64,000 nt of DNA from Rhodococcus rhodnii (GCA_000720375.1 JOAA01000022.1:128268-192267); one strand, 5' to 3'. Positions 16,989 to 25,979 are shown, counted from the first letter of the stretch. Numbers and translations: made by a program. Notes: a model not told the origin generated them from the sequence alone.

Positions 16989-18362
16989 CTACCTCGTCAG
17001 CTCGGAGAACGGAGTCGCGACGCCGTCCCGCACGACCCGGCCGAGATCGCGTCGACGCACCAGGAATCGGCCGACGGCCAGAACGATGTACAAAGTGGAC
17101 ATCATGAGAATCACAACGCGGTTGGCGGCCGGACTCAACACGATGCTCGCCGTGAACTGGATGGCGAACAACGTGAACAGCGCGCTTGCGCCCTTCGCCG
17201 TGATGCGGCGGTCGATCAGGATGCTGACGGCGAACAGCGACTGTGCGGCGGTGATCAGCAATTCCAACCGCTGGTTGCTGTCGATGGGCAGGCCGCTGGT
17301 GGTGATGGCCGACAGGGCGAACGCAATGGGAATGGTGCCCACCAGCAGCGTCCATTGGTTGACCTTGCTGGAAAGCAGAGTACCCAGCGATTGAGACGCC
17401 TTGAGCCGAACGGCGTACAGGCACGCCACGATCAGCTCCGGCGACTCGCTGGCGAGGGGCGCCACCCATTGCACCAGGAGAAATCCGTCGACCCCCAACT
17501 GCTGACCGGTAGCCACCAGGTTCTCGGCGAAGTGCTCGGCCGACGCCAGGATGATGGCCCCAGCCAGTACGAACAGTCCGATCACCAGGCCACGTCGGCG
17601 CCCGCGTGATTTGCGGCCGATCCACTGCGCGGTTCCCATCAAGTCTGGCTTCTCGGCGGGTGCCTGGGCCAGCCGCCATGCGTACGTGCTGAAGATCGCG
17701 ACGAATATGGCTGCGTCGATGAGCGTGAGCGAAGTGCGTAGTGGCAGCGTCAAAGAGTAGAGGGTCGCGATTCCTAGGAAGGTGACTTCCGTCGAGACCG
17801 TGGGCTTCAAGATGACTTCGCCTCGGCCCCGCCGGTCGTTTGCCGATCGGGCCGTGGCGATGACGGCCACCAAGACCACTAGAGGCCATCCGACGCCAAC
17901 CAAGATCCGGTTCGCGCCGGTCATGTTCGCCAGCGCGAGGGAACATGGGTTTGTTCCGTCGATGGCCACACAATGGCCGTGCTCGGCGAAGGTCTGACCG
18001 GCCTTGTAGCTGAACACGAGATCAACGGCATACTCGGGAAGAACAGCGAGGATCGCGAGCAATGCGATGGCCAGCCCAGCGGAGATGTCCACCTGGGCGG
18101 CCTCGGCGGCCCAGGACAGCACGAACGCCGCGCCCACGACCGCCAGACCGAACACCGCTACAGCAAGTACGGTGGGCATGCTGAGATGGGGCAAGCCAAG
18201 GTAGTCCGCGGCACCCAGATATGCGCCGGGCAATGCGGCACAAACAGCGAGCGGGAGTTGGACTGGGAAACCGCTGTGTCTATTCGGCAAGTGCCACCAC
18301 CATCGTCCACGGCCACCATGTCGCAGTGTGGCGTACCCGAGCGTGGCATCGCGAAACAGCAT
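16989..18362 (-). CDS. CaCA-superfamily sodium/calcium (cation) exchanger
   Basis: About 457 residues and 10-11 spans. The two alpha-repeats of the Ca2+/cation antiporter superfamily are visible: AILAVLPEYAVDLVFSYKAG in the first half and LASESPELIVACLYAVRLK in the second, each with the acidic PE motif that binds the cation. A hydrophilic loop separates the halves. It would exchange Ca2+ or another cation against Na+/H+. The start is uncertain: ATG 18362 leaves only 13 nt after box i, while TTG 18290 would remove 24 unconserved residues and restore the usual box spacing. Confidence 0.8.
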   Translation of the reverse strand: MLFRDATLGYATLRHGGRGRWWWHLPNRHSGFPVQLPLAVCAALPGAYLGAADYLGLPHLSMPTVLAVAVFGLAVVGAAFVLSWAAEAAQVDISAGLAIALLAILAVLPEYAVDLVFSYKAGQTFAEHGHCVAIDGTNPCSLALANMTGANRILVGVGWPLVVLVAVIATARSANDRRGRGEVILKPTVSTEVTFLGIATLYSLTLPLRTSLTLIDAAIFVAIFSTYAWRLAQAPAEKPDLMGTAQWIGRKSRGRRRGLVIGLFVLAGAIILASAEHFAENLVATGQQLGVDGFLLVQWVAPLASESPELIVACLYAVRLKASQSLGTLLSSKVNQWTLLVGTIPIAFALSAITTSGLPIDSNQRLELLITAAQSLFAVSILIDRRITAKGASALFTLFAIQFTASIVLSPAANRVVILMMSTLYIVLAVGRFLVRRRDLGRVVRDGVATPFSELTR

Positions 18363-18375
18363 GTCACGGTACAGT

Positions 18376-18395
18376 GCAAGTATTGCGCAATGCAA
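18376..18395. promoter_or_regulatory. Recurrent box, copy i
   Basis: GCAAGTATTGC (18376-18386) followed by GCAATGCAA; read on the minus strand this is TTGC, ATTGC, GCAATACTTGC, a full match. It sits between the divergent CaCA exchanger and DUF4232 lipoprotein genes. Confidence 0.65.
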
Positions 18396-18502
18396 TATAT
18401 GCGGCATGCTGCCTGCGCATTGTGGTCTGTTGACCGGTTTTGGTGGCCGAGGCATGGGTAGCCGAACGGCAAGTGCGGTTGATCTGAAGATTGGACGGTC
18501 TC

Positions 18503-19054
18503 GTGCAGTCCACAATGCTGAAACACGCTTCCTGTGCGGCTTTGCTGGCTGTAGTCGGCTGCGGTCAGCCGCCATCCTCAGGGCAGGAGCCGACACCAAC
18601 ACCGACGAGCACGCCTGCTCCAGCAGTCTCGCGCTGTACAGCAGGCGATTTGAGCGGCGAGGTCCGAATCGACGACGCGGCGACGGGTGACAGGTACGCG
18701 ACTTTGATCGTGACGAACCAGAGCGGTGAGTCGTGCGTCCTGAATGGCACAGGCGACCTCCAACTCATCGGAAGCGATCAGAAGGACCTCCCGACCGACG
18801 TGCGCGACGTGCTGAAACCCGAAGCGCGACCGATCACTGTCCGGCCTGGCGAGGATGCGGGGTTGAAGCTGCACTGGGTCGTCGTGCCAGTCGGGAACGA
18901 ACCGGTCACCGAACCCTGTCAGCCGACGCCGGTGAGCGTCGCGGTCACGCCGCCTGACGGAACACGGACTTTTTCGGTGCCGTGGGCGTACGGCCCTGTG
19001 TGTTGGCACGGTCGGATACAGGCCTCGGCCTACATGCCCCTTGAACCAGCCTGA
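18503..19054 (+). CDS. DUF4232 lipoprotein
   Basis: A 183-residue exported lipoprotein. The N-terminus has a short hydrophobic stretch ending in the lipobox VVGC (acylated Cys about residue 20), followed by a Pro/Thr-rich linker (PTPTPTSTPAPA). The mature domain fits DUF4232: RCTAGDLSGEV, LIVTNQSGESCVLNGTGD, a VRPGEDAGLKLHW strand and a C-terminal Cys. Paired cysteines suggest disulfides. The start is ambiguous among TTG 18491, GTG 18503 and ATG 18515; GTG is chosen for the upstream GGACGG. The GH15 gene follows after 15 nt and is probably co-transcribed. Confidence 0.75.
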   Translation: MQSTMLKHASCAALLAVVGCGQPPSSGQEPTPTPTSTPAPAVSRCTAGDLSGEVRIDDAATGDRYATLIVTNQSGESCVLNGTGDLQLIGSDQKDLPTDVRDVLKPEARPITVRPGEDAGLKLHWVVVPVGNEPVTEPCQPTPVSVAVTPPDGTRTFSVPWAYGPVCWHGRIQASAYMPLEPA

Positions 19055-19069
19055 TGGAGGTTATCCCCA

Positions 19070-20854
19070 GTGCCGAGCGCGATTGAGGACTACGCCCTGC
19101 TGGGTGACCTGCAAACCGCGGCCTTGGTCGGCCGAGACGGCAGCATCGACTGGCTGTGCCTGCCGAGGTTCGATTCACCCGCATGCTTCGTGGCCCTGCT
19201 GGGCGACGAACATGCCGGCAGGTGGCGGATAGCGCCTGCGGGCTCCGGGATTGCCGCACAGCGGCGGTATCGGGATGATTCCCTTGTCCTGGAAAGCGAA
19301 TGGGTTTGTCCGGAAGGGACTGTCAAGGTGGTGGACTGCATGCCGCCTCGAGGTGAGGCGGCAGATGTGGTTCGCGTCGTGGAGGGTGTGTCAGGGCAGG
19401 TGCCGATGCGTTCGCAGCTCCGGCTGCGCTTCGACTATGGCCATATCGACCCGTGGGTCCGACGCAGCGGTGGCGAACTGGCAGCGATCGCTGGGCCGGA
19501 CGCCGTGTGGCTCAGCAGCCCAGTCCACTTGCGCCGGGAGAGCTCCGACACGGTCGCGGATTTCACTGTTGCAGCTGGTGACCGGGTGGCGTTCGTACTC
19601 ACACACACCTCGTCGCACTTGCCACGGCCCGATCCGGTGGACGCCGATCGCGCCATCGCCGAGACCGAACGCTTCTGGTCCGACTGGATCAGCCAATGTC
19701 GATATCAGGGACGATGGCTCGGTGAAGTCCGCCGCGCCCTGGTTGTTCTCAAAGCGTTGACCTACGCACCGACCGGCGGCATCGTGGCAGCGGCGACGAC
19801 TTCGATGCCCGAGCACCTTGGTGGTGTGCGCAACTGGGACTACCGGTATTGCTGGCTTCGTGACGCCACCTTCACCCTGCAGGCGCTGCTGGGCACTGGC
19901 TTCATCGAGGAGGCGCGGGCTTGGCGGGAATGGCTCGTCCGGGCGGTGGCTGGCGACCCGTCCGAACTGCAAATCATGTACGGCCTTGACGGCACGCGCC
20001 GCCTGCCGGAAGAGATCCTGGACTGGTTGCCAGGATACGAGGGTGCCTGGCCAGTGCGGGTAGGCAACGCGGCGGCAGGGCAATTCCAGCTCGACGTGTG
20101 GGGTGAGGTGCTGGAGGGCCTGCACTTGGCCCGGGAAGTCGGGCTACCTACCGCCGACACGGCATGGGACGTGCAACGGGCCTTGTTGGATTTTCTCGAA
20201 GGTCATTGGCAGGACCCGGACAAAGGACTGTGGGAGGTCCGAGGGGCGAACCGCCATTTCGTCCATTCCAAGGTGCTGGTGTGGGCAGGCATCGACCGCG
20301 CAGTGGACTCAGTGGAGCGTCATGGCCTCGACGGTCCAGTCGAGCGGTGGCGTGCCTTGAGAGATCGCATCCATGCGGACGTGTGCGCGAAGGGATATGA
20401 CGCCGAGCGGAATACGTTCACCCAGTTCTACGGTTCTCGCGGTGTTGATGCGGCCCTGCTGTTGCTGCCGAGGGTCGGCTTTCTGCCGTGGCAGGATCCG
20501 AGGATCCTTGGAACGGTCGATGCCGTACGCGCTGACTTGTGCGAGAAGGGTTTTGTCAGGCGCTACCGCACTGACGCCGACGGCGGCGTCGACGGATTGG
20601 TAGGAACCGAGGGCACCTTCTTGGCATGCAGTTTCTGGCTTGCGGATGCCTTACATGGGGCGGGCCGCGTCGTCGAAGCGAACGATCTGTTCGAGAGGCT
20701 GTTGGATCTGCGCAACGACGTCGGGCTGTTGAGCGAGCAGTACGACACGGCGACGGGCAGACAGGTCGGGAACACTCCGCAGGCGTTCAGTATGGTCGGA
20801 CTGGTGAACAGCGCTCGACGCCTGTCCGGCGAACCTGCCATGACACCCGCCTAG
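19070..20854 (+). CDS. GH15-family glycosidase (trehalase/glucoamylase-like)
   Basis: A 594-residue cytoplasmic protein of the actinobacterial GH15 type. N-terminal IEDYALLGDLQTAALVGRDG and SIDWLCLPRFDSPACF form the beta-sandwich; the (alpha/alpha)6 catalytic domain carries RNWDYRYCWLRDATFTL, then GLWEVRG with the acid Glu, HSKVLVWAGIDRA, and EGTFLACSFWL with the second Glu. Such enzymes cleave trehalose or alpha-glucans to glucose. No signal peptide. Start GTG 19070 with GGAGG 10 nt upstream. Its stop overlaps the stop of the convergent methyltransferase gene by 4 nt. Confidence 0.88.
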   Translation: MPSAIEDYALLGDLQTAALVGRDGSIDWLCLPRFDSPACFVALLGDEHAGRWRIAPAGSGIAAQRRYRDDSLVLESEWVCPEGTVKVVDCMPPRGEAADVVRVVEGVSGQVPMRSQLRLRFDYGHIDPWVRRSGGELAAIAGPDAVWLSSPVHLRRESSDTVADFTVAAGDRVAFVLTHTSSHLPRPDPVDADRAIAETERFWSDWISQCRYQGRWLGEVRRALVVLKALTYAPTGGIVAAATTSMPEHLGGVRNWDYRYCWLRDATFTLQALLGTGFIEEARAWREWLVRAVAGDPSELQIMYGLDGTRRLPEEILDWLPGYEGAWPVRVGNAAAGQFQLDVWGEVLEGLHLAREVGLPTADTAWDVQRALLDFLEGHWQDPDKGLWEVRGANRHFVHSKVLVWAGIDRAVDSVERHGLDGPVERWRALRDRIHADVCAKGYDAERNTFTQFYGSRGVDAALLLLPRVGFLPWQDPRILGTVDAVRADLCEKGFVRRYRTDADGGVDGLVGTEGTFLACSFWLADALHGAGRVVEANDLFERLLDLRNDVGLLSEQYDTATGRQVGNTPQAFSMVGLVNSARRLSGEPAMTPA

Positions 20855-21726
20855 GGACGTGAATCCGGTTTCACGGCCAGCACCGAACGTTCGATGTCCG
20901 AAACCCGCAACTGTCGGGCGCTGGGCGTGACGTATCGCGATGTGAGTTCGTCGGCGCCTACCTGTTCGGCTTCCAGCCAGCCATACGTCGCCAGGAAACC
21001 GGTGACATCTTCCGGCATGAGGCCGAAGTGCCAGAGCTGCCGTCGCACCACGAACTCCTGGTACGCGGCGTCCCCGCCATACGTGTTCGTACCGTCGAGG
21101 AAATCCTTGCGGATGTAGGTGAACACGAGCCTGCTGCCCGGCTGGGCGTTGGCGAGAAACTCGAAAGTCTCCCGGACGGCGACCTCGGTGAGGTACTGCG
21201 TGACCGCCTCCCAGACAAAGAACGTCCGTCCACCGCGGTATCCGTGCTGAGCGAGGACGTCGGCGAGGTTCTGGGTCTCGAAGTCGATGCCGACCAAGGT
21301 CACCGCCTGCGGTGCGCTTCCGTAGATCTTGGTCAACCTGTTCTGCTTGGCGCGGACGTTGGCCGGCAGGTCCACTTCGTACACGGGGACCTCGGCGGGG
21401 AGGGGGAGCCGGTACGCACGGGTATCGAACCCCGCGCCGAGAATGACCACGGCGTCGATTCGGTCATGACATGCCTTCAGCAGGTTGTCGTCGATGTAGC
21501 GCTTGCGGCACAGCATGCTCGCCCACAAGCCAGGTATCTTCTTCTCCGTGGCGGCGATGATCGATCGTCGGATCGGGCCCCATTTGGCCAGCGCGGTGGC
21601 GGCCCGGCCGACGCCCGGCACCATCTTGTGAGCAAGGCCGTCCACGATCAACGGTGGAGTCTCATGCTGGTCCACCGCGACGACAACCATCGGTCCGGTG
21701 GCAGTACCGGCGGCTGCAGAGCTCAC
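20851..21726 (-). CDS. Class I SAM-dependent methyltransferase (LCM/PPM type)
   Basis: A 291-residue protein of the leucine-carboxyl-methyltransferase-like group abundant in actinobacteria. The SAM-binding motif is VVILGAGFDTRAYRL; the acidic strand is VYEVDLPANVRAKQ; the post-I region is FVWEAVTQYLTEVAV. Most family members methylate small polyketide- or amino-acid-like acids; the substrate here is unknown. Start GTG 21726 has CCAGGAGG upstream. Leader element L2 (21761-21785) and a -10-like TACGGT lie just before it, and box j (21825-21844) farther upstream. Confidence 0.85.
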   Translation of the reverse strand: MSSAAAGTATGPMVVVAVDQHETPPLIVDGLAHKMVPGVGRAATALAKWGPIRRSIIAATEKKIPGLWASMLCRKRYIDDNLLKACHDRIDAVVILGAGFDTRAYRLPLPAEVPVYEVDLPANVRAKQNRLTKIYGSAPQAVTLVGIDFETQNLADVLAQHGYRGGRTFFVWEAVTQYLTEVAVRETFEFLANAQPGSRLVFTYIRKDFLDGTNTYGGDAAYQEFVVRRQLWHFGLMPEDVTGFLATYGWLEAEQVGADELTSRYVTPSARQLRVSDIERSVLAVKPDSRP

Positions 21727-21760
21727 GTGGCCTCCTGGAGGGAAGACATGGTCAGAACAA

Positions 21761-21798
21761 CGCCGACCAGGCTTCCCGGCACACCGGTTCCCACCGTA
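21761..21798 (-). promoter_or_regulatory. Leader element L2 with its -10 hexamer
   Basis: Minus strand: TACGGT (21798-21793), 7 nt, then the element 21785-21761 with core GCCGGGAAGCCTGGTC, and the GTG start of the methyltransferase 35 nt later. A -35-like TTGCCG lies about 16 nt before the -10. Identical in core to L5 and L6. Confidence 0.6.
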
Positions 21799-21824
21799 CT
21801 CCGTTGCCGATCATCGGCAATACT

Positions 21825-21844
21825 GGGCATAGCGCAACTGTTGT
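21825..21844. promoter_or_regulatory. Recurrent box, copy j
   Basis: GGGCATAGC followed by core GCAACTGTTGT (21834-21844). Relative to the transcription start predicted from L2 it is centred near -54, i.e. above the -35 region, as an activator site would be. It also touches the stop codon of the SPW gene. Confidence 0.55.
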
Positions 21845-22233
21845 CATATGCGCCCAATGATTGCCAAACCAGTGACGACCGCTCCGATCAGCACATCGTT
21901 GGCGGTTGCCGGGGTCGAATCGGCGCCGAAGCCGTAGCCGGCAACGAAGGGCGCGATGATCAGCCATCCGCCGACGAGGATCGACGCCAGCCGCGCCAAC
22001 GTCGTCAGAAGAGGCCGAAGCAATCGAACCACGCCGACAACGGTCAGTACAGTTCCGGCGGCAGCGTCGTTCCACCGTGCGTCGAGCCAGCTGTCGACGT
22101 CGCCATACGTCCAGGTGGCCGAGACGATCACAAGCCACACCCCGGCCAGCAGGATCAGGCCGGCGCCGGGAAGGTACCGGCGTCCAGGCGGCTGAACACC
22201 TTGTCCCCGAGACGGCATCCTGGCCGCTGGCAT
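21844..22233 (-). CDS. SPW-repeat membrane protein, short form
   Basis: A 129-residue, four-span protein. It shows two SPW-like repeats: GAGLILLAGVWLVIVSATW with DARWNDAAAGTVLTVVG, and ASILVGGWLIIAPFVAGYG with NDVLIGAVVTGLAIIG. The relationship to the SPW protein at 2360-2905 is clear from the shared GGWLI-APFV and ND-x-G patterns. Start ATG 22233 is chosen for GGGGAG 8 nt upstream rather than the longer frame at 22272. Function unknown. Transcribed toward the methyltransferase, with box j and L2 in between. Confidence 0.7.
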   Translation of the reverse strand: MPAARMPSRGQGVQPPGRRYLPGAGLILLAGVWLVIVSATWTYGDVDSWLDARWNDAAAGTVLTVVGVVRLLRPLLTTLARLASILVGGWLIIAPFVAGYGFGADSTPATANDVLIGAVVTGLAIIGRI

Positions 22234-22379
22234 GCTGTTACTCCCCGGATTGGCATGGTCCGCGGGTTTCACGATGACCGTCCGACGTTGAGGTCGGACT
22301 GGCTGTCACTTTGCGGTTGTGTGACGACTCGTCGTGCCTGTCCGGCAGGAGCGTGGCTCATTTGGCAGCATGATGGCTT

Positions 22380-23087
22380 GTGGGCGCAAAACTGCTTGTC
22401 GTGGAGGACGACGACCGGGTTCGCGCGGTGTTGCGGTTGGCGTTGGAAGACGAGGGCTACGACGTGGCCGAGGCACCGGACGCCGAGTCCGCGCTGACCA
22501 ACCTGCGGCATCATGGACCACCGGACGTGATGATCGTGGACCTGATGCTGGGCGAGATGGACGGCTTCAGTTGCATCCGGCAGGTCCGCTACGACCACGA
22601 CGTGCCGATCATCGTGGTCAGCGCCCGCGACGACACGCACGACATCGTCGCGGCCCTCGAAGCCGGCGCGGACGACTATGTCACCAAGCCGTTCCAGATC
22701 AAGGAGATCACCGCCCGGCTGCGTGCGTTGCGTCGGCGAGCGGGCACACCCGGGCCACAAGAATCGCGGGACATCCTGCTGGACGCCGACCCGCAGCGTC
22801 CGTTGGTGCTGTCCCCGGCTGGCGGCACGGTACGGCGTGGAGACGATGAACTGCACCTGACCTTGACGGAGTTCCGGTTGCTTTGCGAGCTGGCGGGTGA
22901 GCCGGGTCGGGTACTGAGCCGGAGCAGCTTGCTGGAACGGGTATGGGACCGCGGTTTTTTCGGTGATGACCGCATTGTCGACGTCCATATCCGCAGGTTG
23001 CGCACCAAGATCGAGAAGGATCCGTCCGATCCGAAGATCGTGGTGACCGTGCGCGGGCTGGGCTACCGGCTCGATGCCCAGCGTTAA
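22380..23087 (+). CDS. OmpR-family response regulator
   Basis: A 235-residue protein. Receiver domain (residues 1-120) with acidic pocket EDDD at 9-12, phospho-acceptor Asp54 in IVDLMLGEMDG, Thr/Ser switch in IVVSARDDT, and Lys in DYVTKPF. The C-terminal winged helix (about 140-233) contains LTLTEFRLLCELAGEPGRV and VDVHIRRLRTKIEKDPSDP, as in MtrA/CseB-type regulators. Start GTG 22380; the ribosome site is weak. The coding region overlaps the kinase gene by 14 nt, so the pair is co-translated. It is a membrane-signal-responsive regulator; its targets are unknown. Confidence 0.93.
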   Translation: MGAKLLVVEDDDRVRAVLRLALEDEGYDVAEAPDAESALTNLRHHGPPDVMIVDLMLGEMDGFSCIRQVRYDHDVPIIVVSARDDTHDIVAALEAGADDYVTKPFQIKEITARLRALRRRAGTPGPQESRDILLDADPQRPLVLSPAGGTVRRGDDELHLTLTEFRLLCELAGEPGRVLSRSSLLERVWDRGFFGDDRIVDVHIRRLRTKIEKDPSDPKIVVTVRGLGYRLDAQR

Positions 23088-24438
23088 GCGCGTCAGCCTC
23101 GGCCTGCGCGGCCGGGTGATTCTGACCTTCGCCATCGGCGCTGGCCTGATTTCGCTGGTGCTCGCGGTGTCGGTCTACACCGTCAGTCGTGGTTACCTGG
23201 ATGTACAACGGGAGCGTTCGGCCGAGCGGCAAGCGTCAGCGGACGCGGACTTCGTGCGCGGACGGTTGGCGATGCGGAACGAATCGCCACAAGAGGCGCT
23301 CACCGCACTCGACCCGCCTGCCAACACCGCACTGTTGTTGTACTGGAAAGGGCAGTGGTTCACCGCACATTCGGCCCTAGGGCCGGGCGACTTGCCTGCG
23401 GACCTGGTACCGACGGTGACGGCAGGGACTCAGTCGACGCTGCCGCTCAACCGCAACGGTCAGCCATTTCTGGCCGTGGGCATTCCGCTGACCGGTGGCG
23501 ATGCCTTGTTCGAAATCGCGCCCCTCGAGGAGCTCCAGGAGACCTTGGCGGTCCTGCGTACGGTGCTGGCGGCCAGCGGCATCGTGGCCACGCTCGGCGG
23601 CGCCGTGTTGGGTCTGTGGGCCAGCCGCCGGGTGCTGCAGCCGTTGCGGGACGTCGCCGGTACGGCGGCACAGATCGCAGGGGGAGAGCTCGATACCAGA
23701 CTGGAGCGGACTCATGATCGTGACCTCGCGACGATCACCGATTCGTTCAACAGCATGGTGGACTCGCTACAGCGGCGGATCGAACGAGAACGCCGGTTCT
23801 TCGGCGACGTCAGCCATGAGCTGCGGACTCCGCTGACGACTCTGGTGACTGGGGTCGGTGTGCTGGACCGGTACAGCGAGGACATGCCGGAGCGCTCCCA
23901 GCGTGCGTTGCAACTGGTTGTCAACGAGGTCGACCACCTTCGCCGCCTGCTGGACGACCTGCTGGCCCTGGCACGGACGGAGGCAGGCCTGCACCACGAC
24001 CCGCCAGAACCAGTGTCGGTCGGCGAGCTGCTCGCCCACACCATGGCGGACTCGAATCGGTCGTCCCAGTTGCTGACGGTGACATCCGATTGCACGGTGA
24101 CCGGCCGCAAGCTGGCGTTGGAACGTGCGTTCATCAACCTCATGGACAACGCCGACCGCCACGGCGGTGGGCTGCTTGATGTCACCGTTCAGCGAGACGG
24201 GCGCAACGTGGTGATTCATGTGGATGACGCAGGCCCCGGCGTACCTGAGAACGAACGTGAGCGGGTGTTTGAGCGCTTCGCCACGGGACACATCTCAAGG
24301 GGTGATACATCCGGCACCGGATTGGGGCTGGCGCTGGTCGCGGAGACAGTGGCAGCTCACGACGGCCAGGTGATGTGCACCGACAGCCCTGGTGGCGGAG
24401 CGCGTTTCACGGTCACGCTGCCGTGCGTGGATGACTGA
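23074..24438 (+). CDS. Sensor histidine kinase
   Basis: A 454-residue membrane kinase. TM1 is about residues 14-35, an extracytoplasmic loop of about 125 residues follows, TM2 is about 162-185 (GIVATLGGAVLGLWASRRVL), then HAMP (186-240). The dimerisation domain has the phospho-acceptor His248 in GDVSHELRTPL. The ATPase domain shows FINLMDNADRHGG (N box), DDAGPGVPENER (G1) and GTGLGLALVAE (G2). It phosphorylates the overlapping regulator at 22380-23087. The sensed signal is not evident from the loop. Confidence 0.93.
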   Translation: MPSVKRVSLGLRGRVILTFAIGAGLISLVLAVSVYTVSRGYLDVQRERSAERQASADADFVRGRLAMRNESPQEALTALDPPANTALLLYWKGQWFTAHSALGPGDLPADLVPTVTAGTQSTLPLNRNGQPFLAVGIPLTGGDALFEIAPLEELQETLAVLRTVLAASGIVATLGGAVLGLWASRRVLQPLRDVAGTAAQIAGGELDTRLERTHDRDLATITDSFNSMVDSLQRRIERERRFFGDVSHELRTPLTTLVTGVGVLDRYSEDMPERSQRALQLVVNEVDHLRRLLDDLLALARTEAGLHHDPPEPVSVGELLAHTMADSNRSSQLLTVTSDCTVTGRKLALERAFINLMDNADRHGGGLLDVTVQRDGRNVVIHVDDAGPGVPENERERVFERFATGHISRGDTSGTGLGLALVAETVAAHDGQVMCTDSPGGGARFTVTLPCVDD

Positions 24439-24525
24439 GCGTCACACAACTGCAAAGAAGCCACCAAGGTCGTCTCAACATGAACTGACCAAGCTTGTGG
24501 GGGTAATCAGCAACGACCTCCACGG

Positions 24526-25077
24526 ATGGATGACATGCCGACAACCATGGACGCGGATTCCGGACAGCGAGTTGTCCGACCCAACCTCGTGGCCCGTGAG
24601 GCACTGCTGTTGTGGCCCCGACGGGTGGCCGTCTCCACCGCCACGATCCAGGAAGCCGGCCTGTGGCCCGTGTTCGCGGTGGTCCTCGGCGAGCGTGAAC
24701 CCGACGAGGACCCTGGTGTTCTGCCGCTGTACGAACTGCTGGAGCAGCCCGAACACCTCGAACGCATCTCGGTCGTGGTTGGCAGGTGCCACTGGACGAT
24801 CATCGATCCCCGGCATGCCCTGCTCGAATTGTCCGTGCGCGCCACGGCTCCGGTCAGCTTCGAAATCGACATCATCCTGCCCGCGAGGTCCGTGCTCAAC
24901 GCCCTTGATCTGCTCGCGCGGGGCGGCACCATCGCGATCACCACTGAGCGGCACTCGGGCACGCTGACCCCTCGCGCGGACATCCGCGATGCGTTGACCA
25001 AACTCGTGCTGATCAGTTGTCCGCCGTCTGCGGAACTCGAAGCCGTGGCAGCCGCGGTCAGCGAAGCCGTCTGCTGA
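24526..25077 (+). CDS. Conserved-looking hypothetical protein (DUF5994-like)
   Basis: A 183-residue soluble protein with no membrane span. The composition is mixed alpha/beta with actinobacterial codon use: VVRPNLVAREALLLWPRRVA, ERISVVVGRCHWTIIDPRHA, and a C-terminal DALTKLVLISCPPSAELEA segment. The pattern reminds me of DUF5994-type proteins, but I cannot name the family with confidence. It follows the histidine kinase by 87 nt and precedes a small membrane protein by 10 nt, so it may belong to the same operon. Start could be ATG 24526 or 24535. Confidence 0.5.
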   Translation: MDDMPTTMDADSGQRVVRPNLVAREALLLWPRRVAVSTATIQEAGLWPVFAVVLGEREPDEDPGVLPLYELLEQPEHLERISVVVGRCHWTIIDPRHALLELSVRATAPVSFEIDIILPARSVLNALDLLARGGTIAITTERHSGTLTPRADIRDALTKLVLISCPPSAELEAVAAAVSEAVC

Positions 25078-25087
25078 CGAGGTCGCG

Positions 25088-25324
25088 GTGAGCAACTACT
25101 TCGGGCCGATCGATCCATACGTCCTGCTGCCAGTGGCCGCTCTGGGAAGCATGGCGCTTGTTCTTCTGCTCAACGGCATTGTGATGTGGGGCTTGGCCGC
25201 CGGTGTTCTGGCGGGCCTACTCCTGGCATTCGACTCCTGGGCGAACCGAACAGATCCCATCCTGCAGCGCAGGCGAAATCCGTACCACCGTACGCGTCCT
25301 CCATACCGCTATACCCGTTACTGA
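25088..25324 (+). CDS. Small two-span membrane protein
   Basis: A 78-residue protein starting at GTG 25088. Two hydrophobic spans (YVLLPVAALGSMALVLLL and IVMWGLAAGVLAGLLLA) are followed by a basic, Tyr/Arg/Pro-rich tail (RRRNPYHRTRPPYRYTRY), which would lie in the cytoplasm. It is 10 nt downstream of 24526-25077 and probably co-transcribed. No family is recognised. Downstream, before the convergent MarR gene, is an orphan copy of the recurrent box (25353-25368). Confidence 0.55.
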   Translation: MSNYFGPIDPYVLLPVAALGSMALVLLLNGIVMWGLAAGVLAGLLLAFDSWANRTDPILQRRRNPYHRTRPPYRYTRY

Positions 25325-25352
25325 CGCTGCGGTCGATCAACACATGTTCAAT

Positions 25353-25368
25353 ACAACTCTTGCGCATA
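25353..25368. promoter_or_regulatory. Recurrent box, orphan copy k
   Basis: ACAACTCTTGC followed by GCATA; on the minus strand, GCAAGAGTTGT preceded by ATATGC. It lies between two convergent genes, so it is not in an obvious promoter. It may mark a lost gene or an antisense start. Confidence 0.45.
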
Positions 25369-25386
25369 TCAGTCGTTACCAGACGG

Positions 25387-25878
25387 CTAGAGCCAAATAG
25401 GCTCGGCCCGGTCGACGTTGGTCGATTCACCGCCGGCCGTGGTGAACGCGGTGAGGGCACGGATCAGACCACGCCGTGCCGTGGGAGACATCTCGCCCAC
25501 TATCTCCGCGATCTGCGCACGTCGTCGTTTGGTGACGTTGCGCACGACTGTCCGGCCGCTCCTGGTGAGGGCGACAACGAGTTCTCGTCTGGAGGTCGGG
25601 CTTGTCTGGCGGTCGATGAGACCCGCGTTGACGAGCCGGTCCACTGTACGGGTGGCCGTGGAGGGATTGACACCGAGCGTCGCTGCGACCGACACGAGTT
25701 TCTGCGGCCCTTTGGCGTCGAGCACGACCAGAACGCGGAACTGCGGGATCGTGATGGTGTCGTCGACAGCGGCGATGGACCGTGCCGAGACGGCGACCAG
25801 AAGACGGGATGCGGCCAGTACCGCGTCAGTGACCGCGTCGACGTCGTCAGGTGCGTGAGCGGGTAAAGGGCGAGTCAT
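25387..25878 (-). CDS. MarR-family regulator 2
   Basis: A 163-residue MarR protein, the near twin of MarR 1 (7242-7730): both begin with a short variable head, then DDVDAVTDAVLAASRLLVA, then TITIPQFR and nearly identical recognition and wing segments (LGVNPSTATRTVDRLVNAGL, SRRELVVALTRSGRTVV). The ATG at 25878 is used although the frame stays open upstream, because the match to MarR 1 begins there. Box q (25926-25936, perfect core) lies 48 nt upstream, consistent with autoregulation. Ligand unknown. Confidence 0.9.
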   Translation of the reverse strand: MTRPLPAHAPDDVDAVTDAVLAASRLLVAVSARSIAAVDDTITIPQFRVLVVLDAKGPQKLVSVAATLGVNPSTATRTVDRLVNAGLIDRQTSPTSRRELVVALTRSGRTVVRNVTKRRRAQIAEIVGEMSPTARRGLIRALTAFTTAGGESTNVDRAEPIWL

Positions 25879-25925
25879 GCGGTAGAAGTACCTCACATCC
25901 GACGTTTGAAACGTTCGAGTCGTCC

Positions 25926-25936
25926 GCAAGTGTTGC
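25926..25936. promoter_or_regulatory. Recurrent box, copy q (before MarR 2)
   Basis: Core GCAAGTGTTGC, both halves perfect, 48 nt upstream of the MarR 2 start. No good TTGC half precedes it. Confidence 0.5.
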
Positions 25937-25979
25937 GCCCCGGAACAGTTGTCGTACTTGGTTGAAGGCTGTGGCACTC

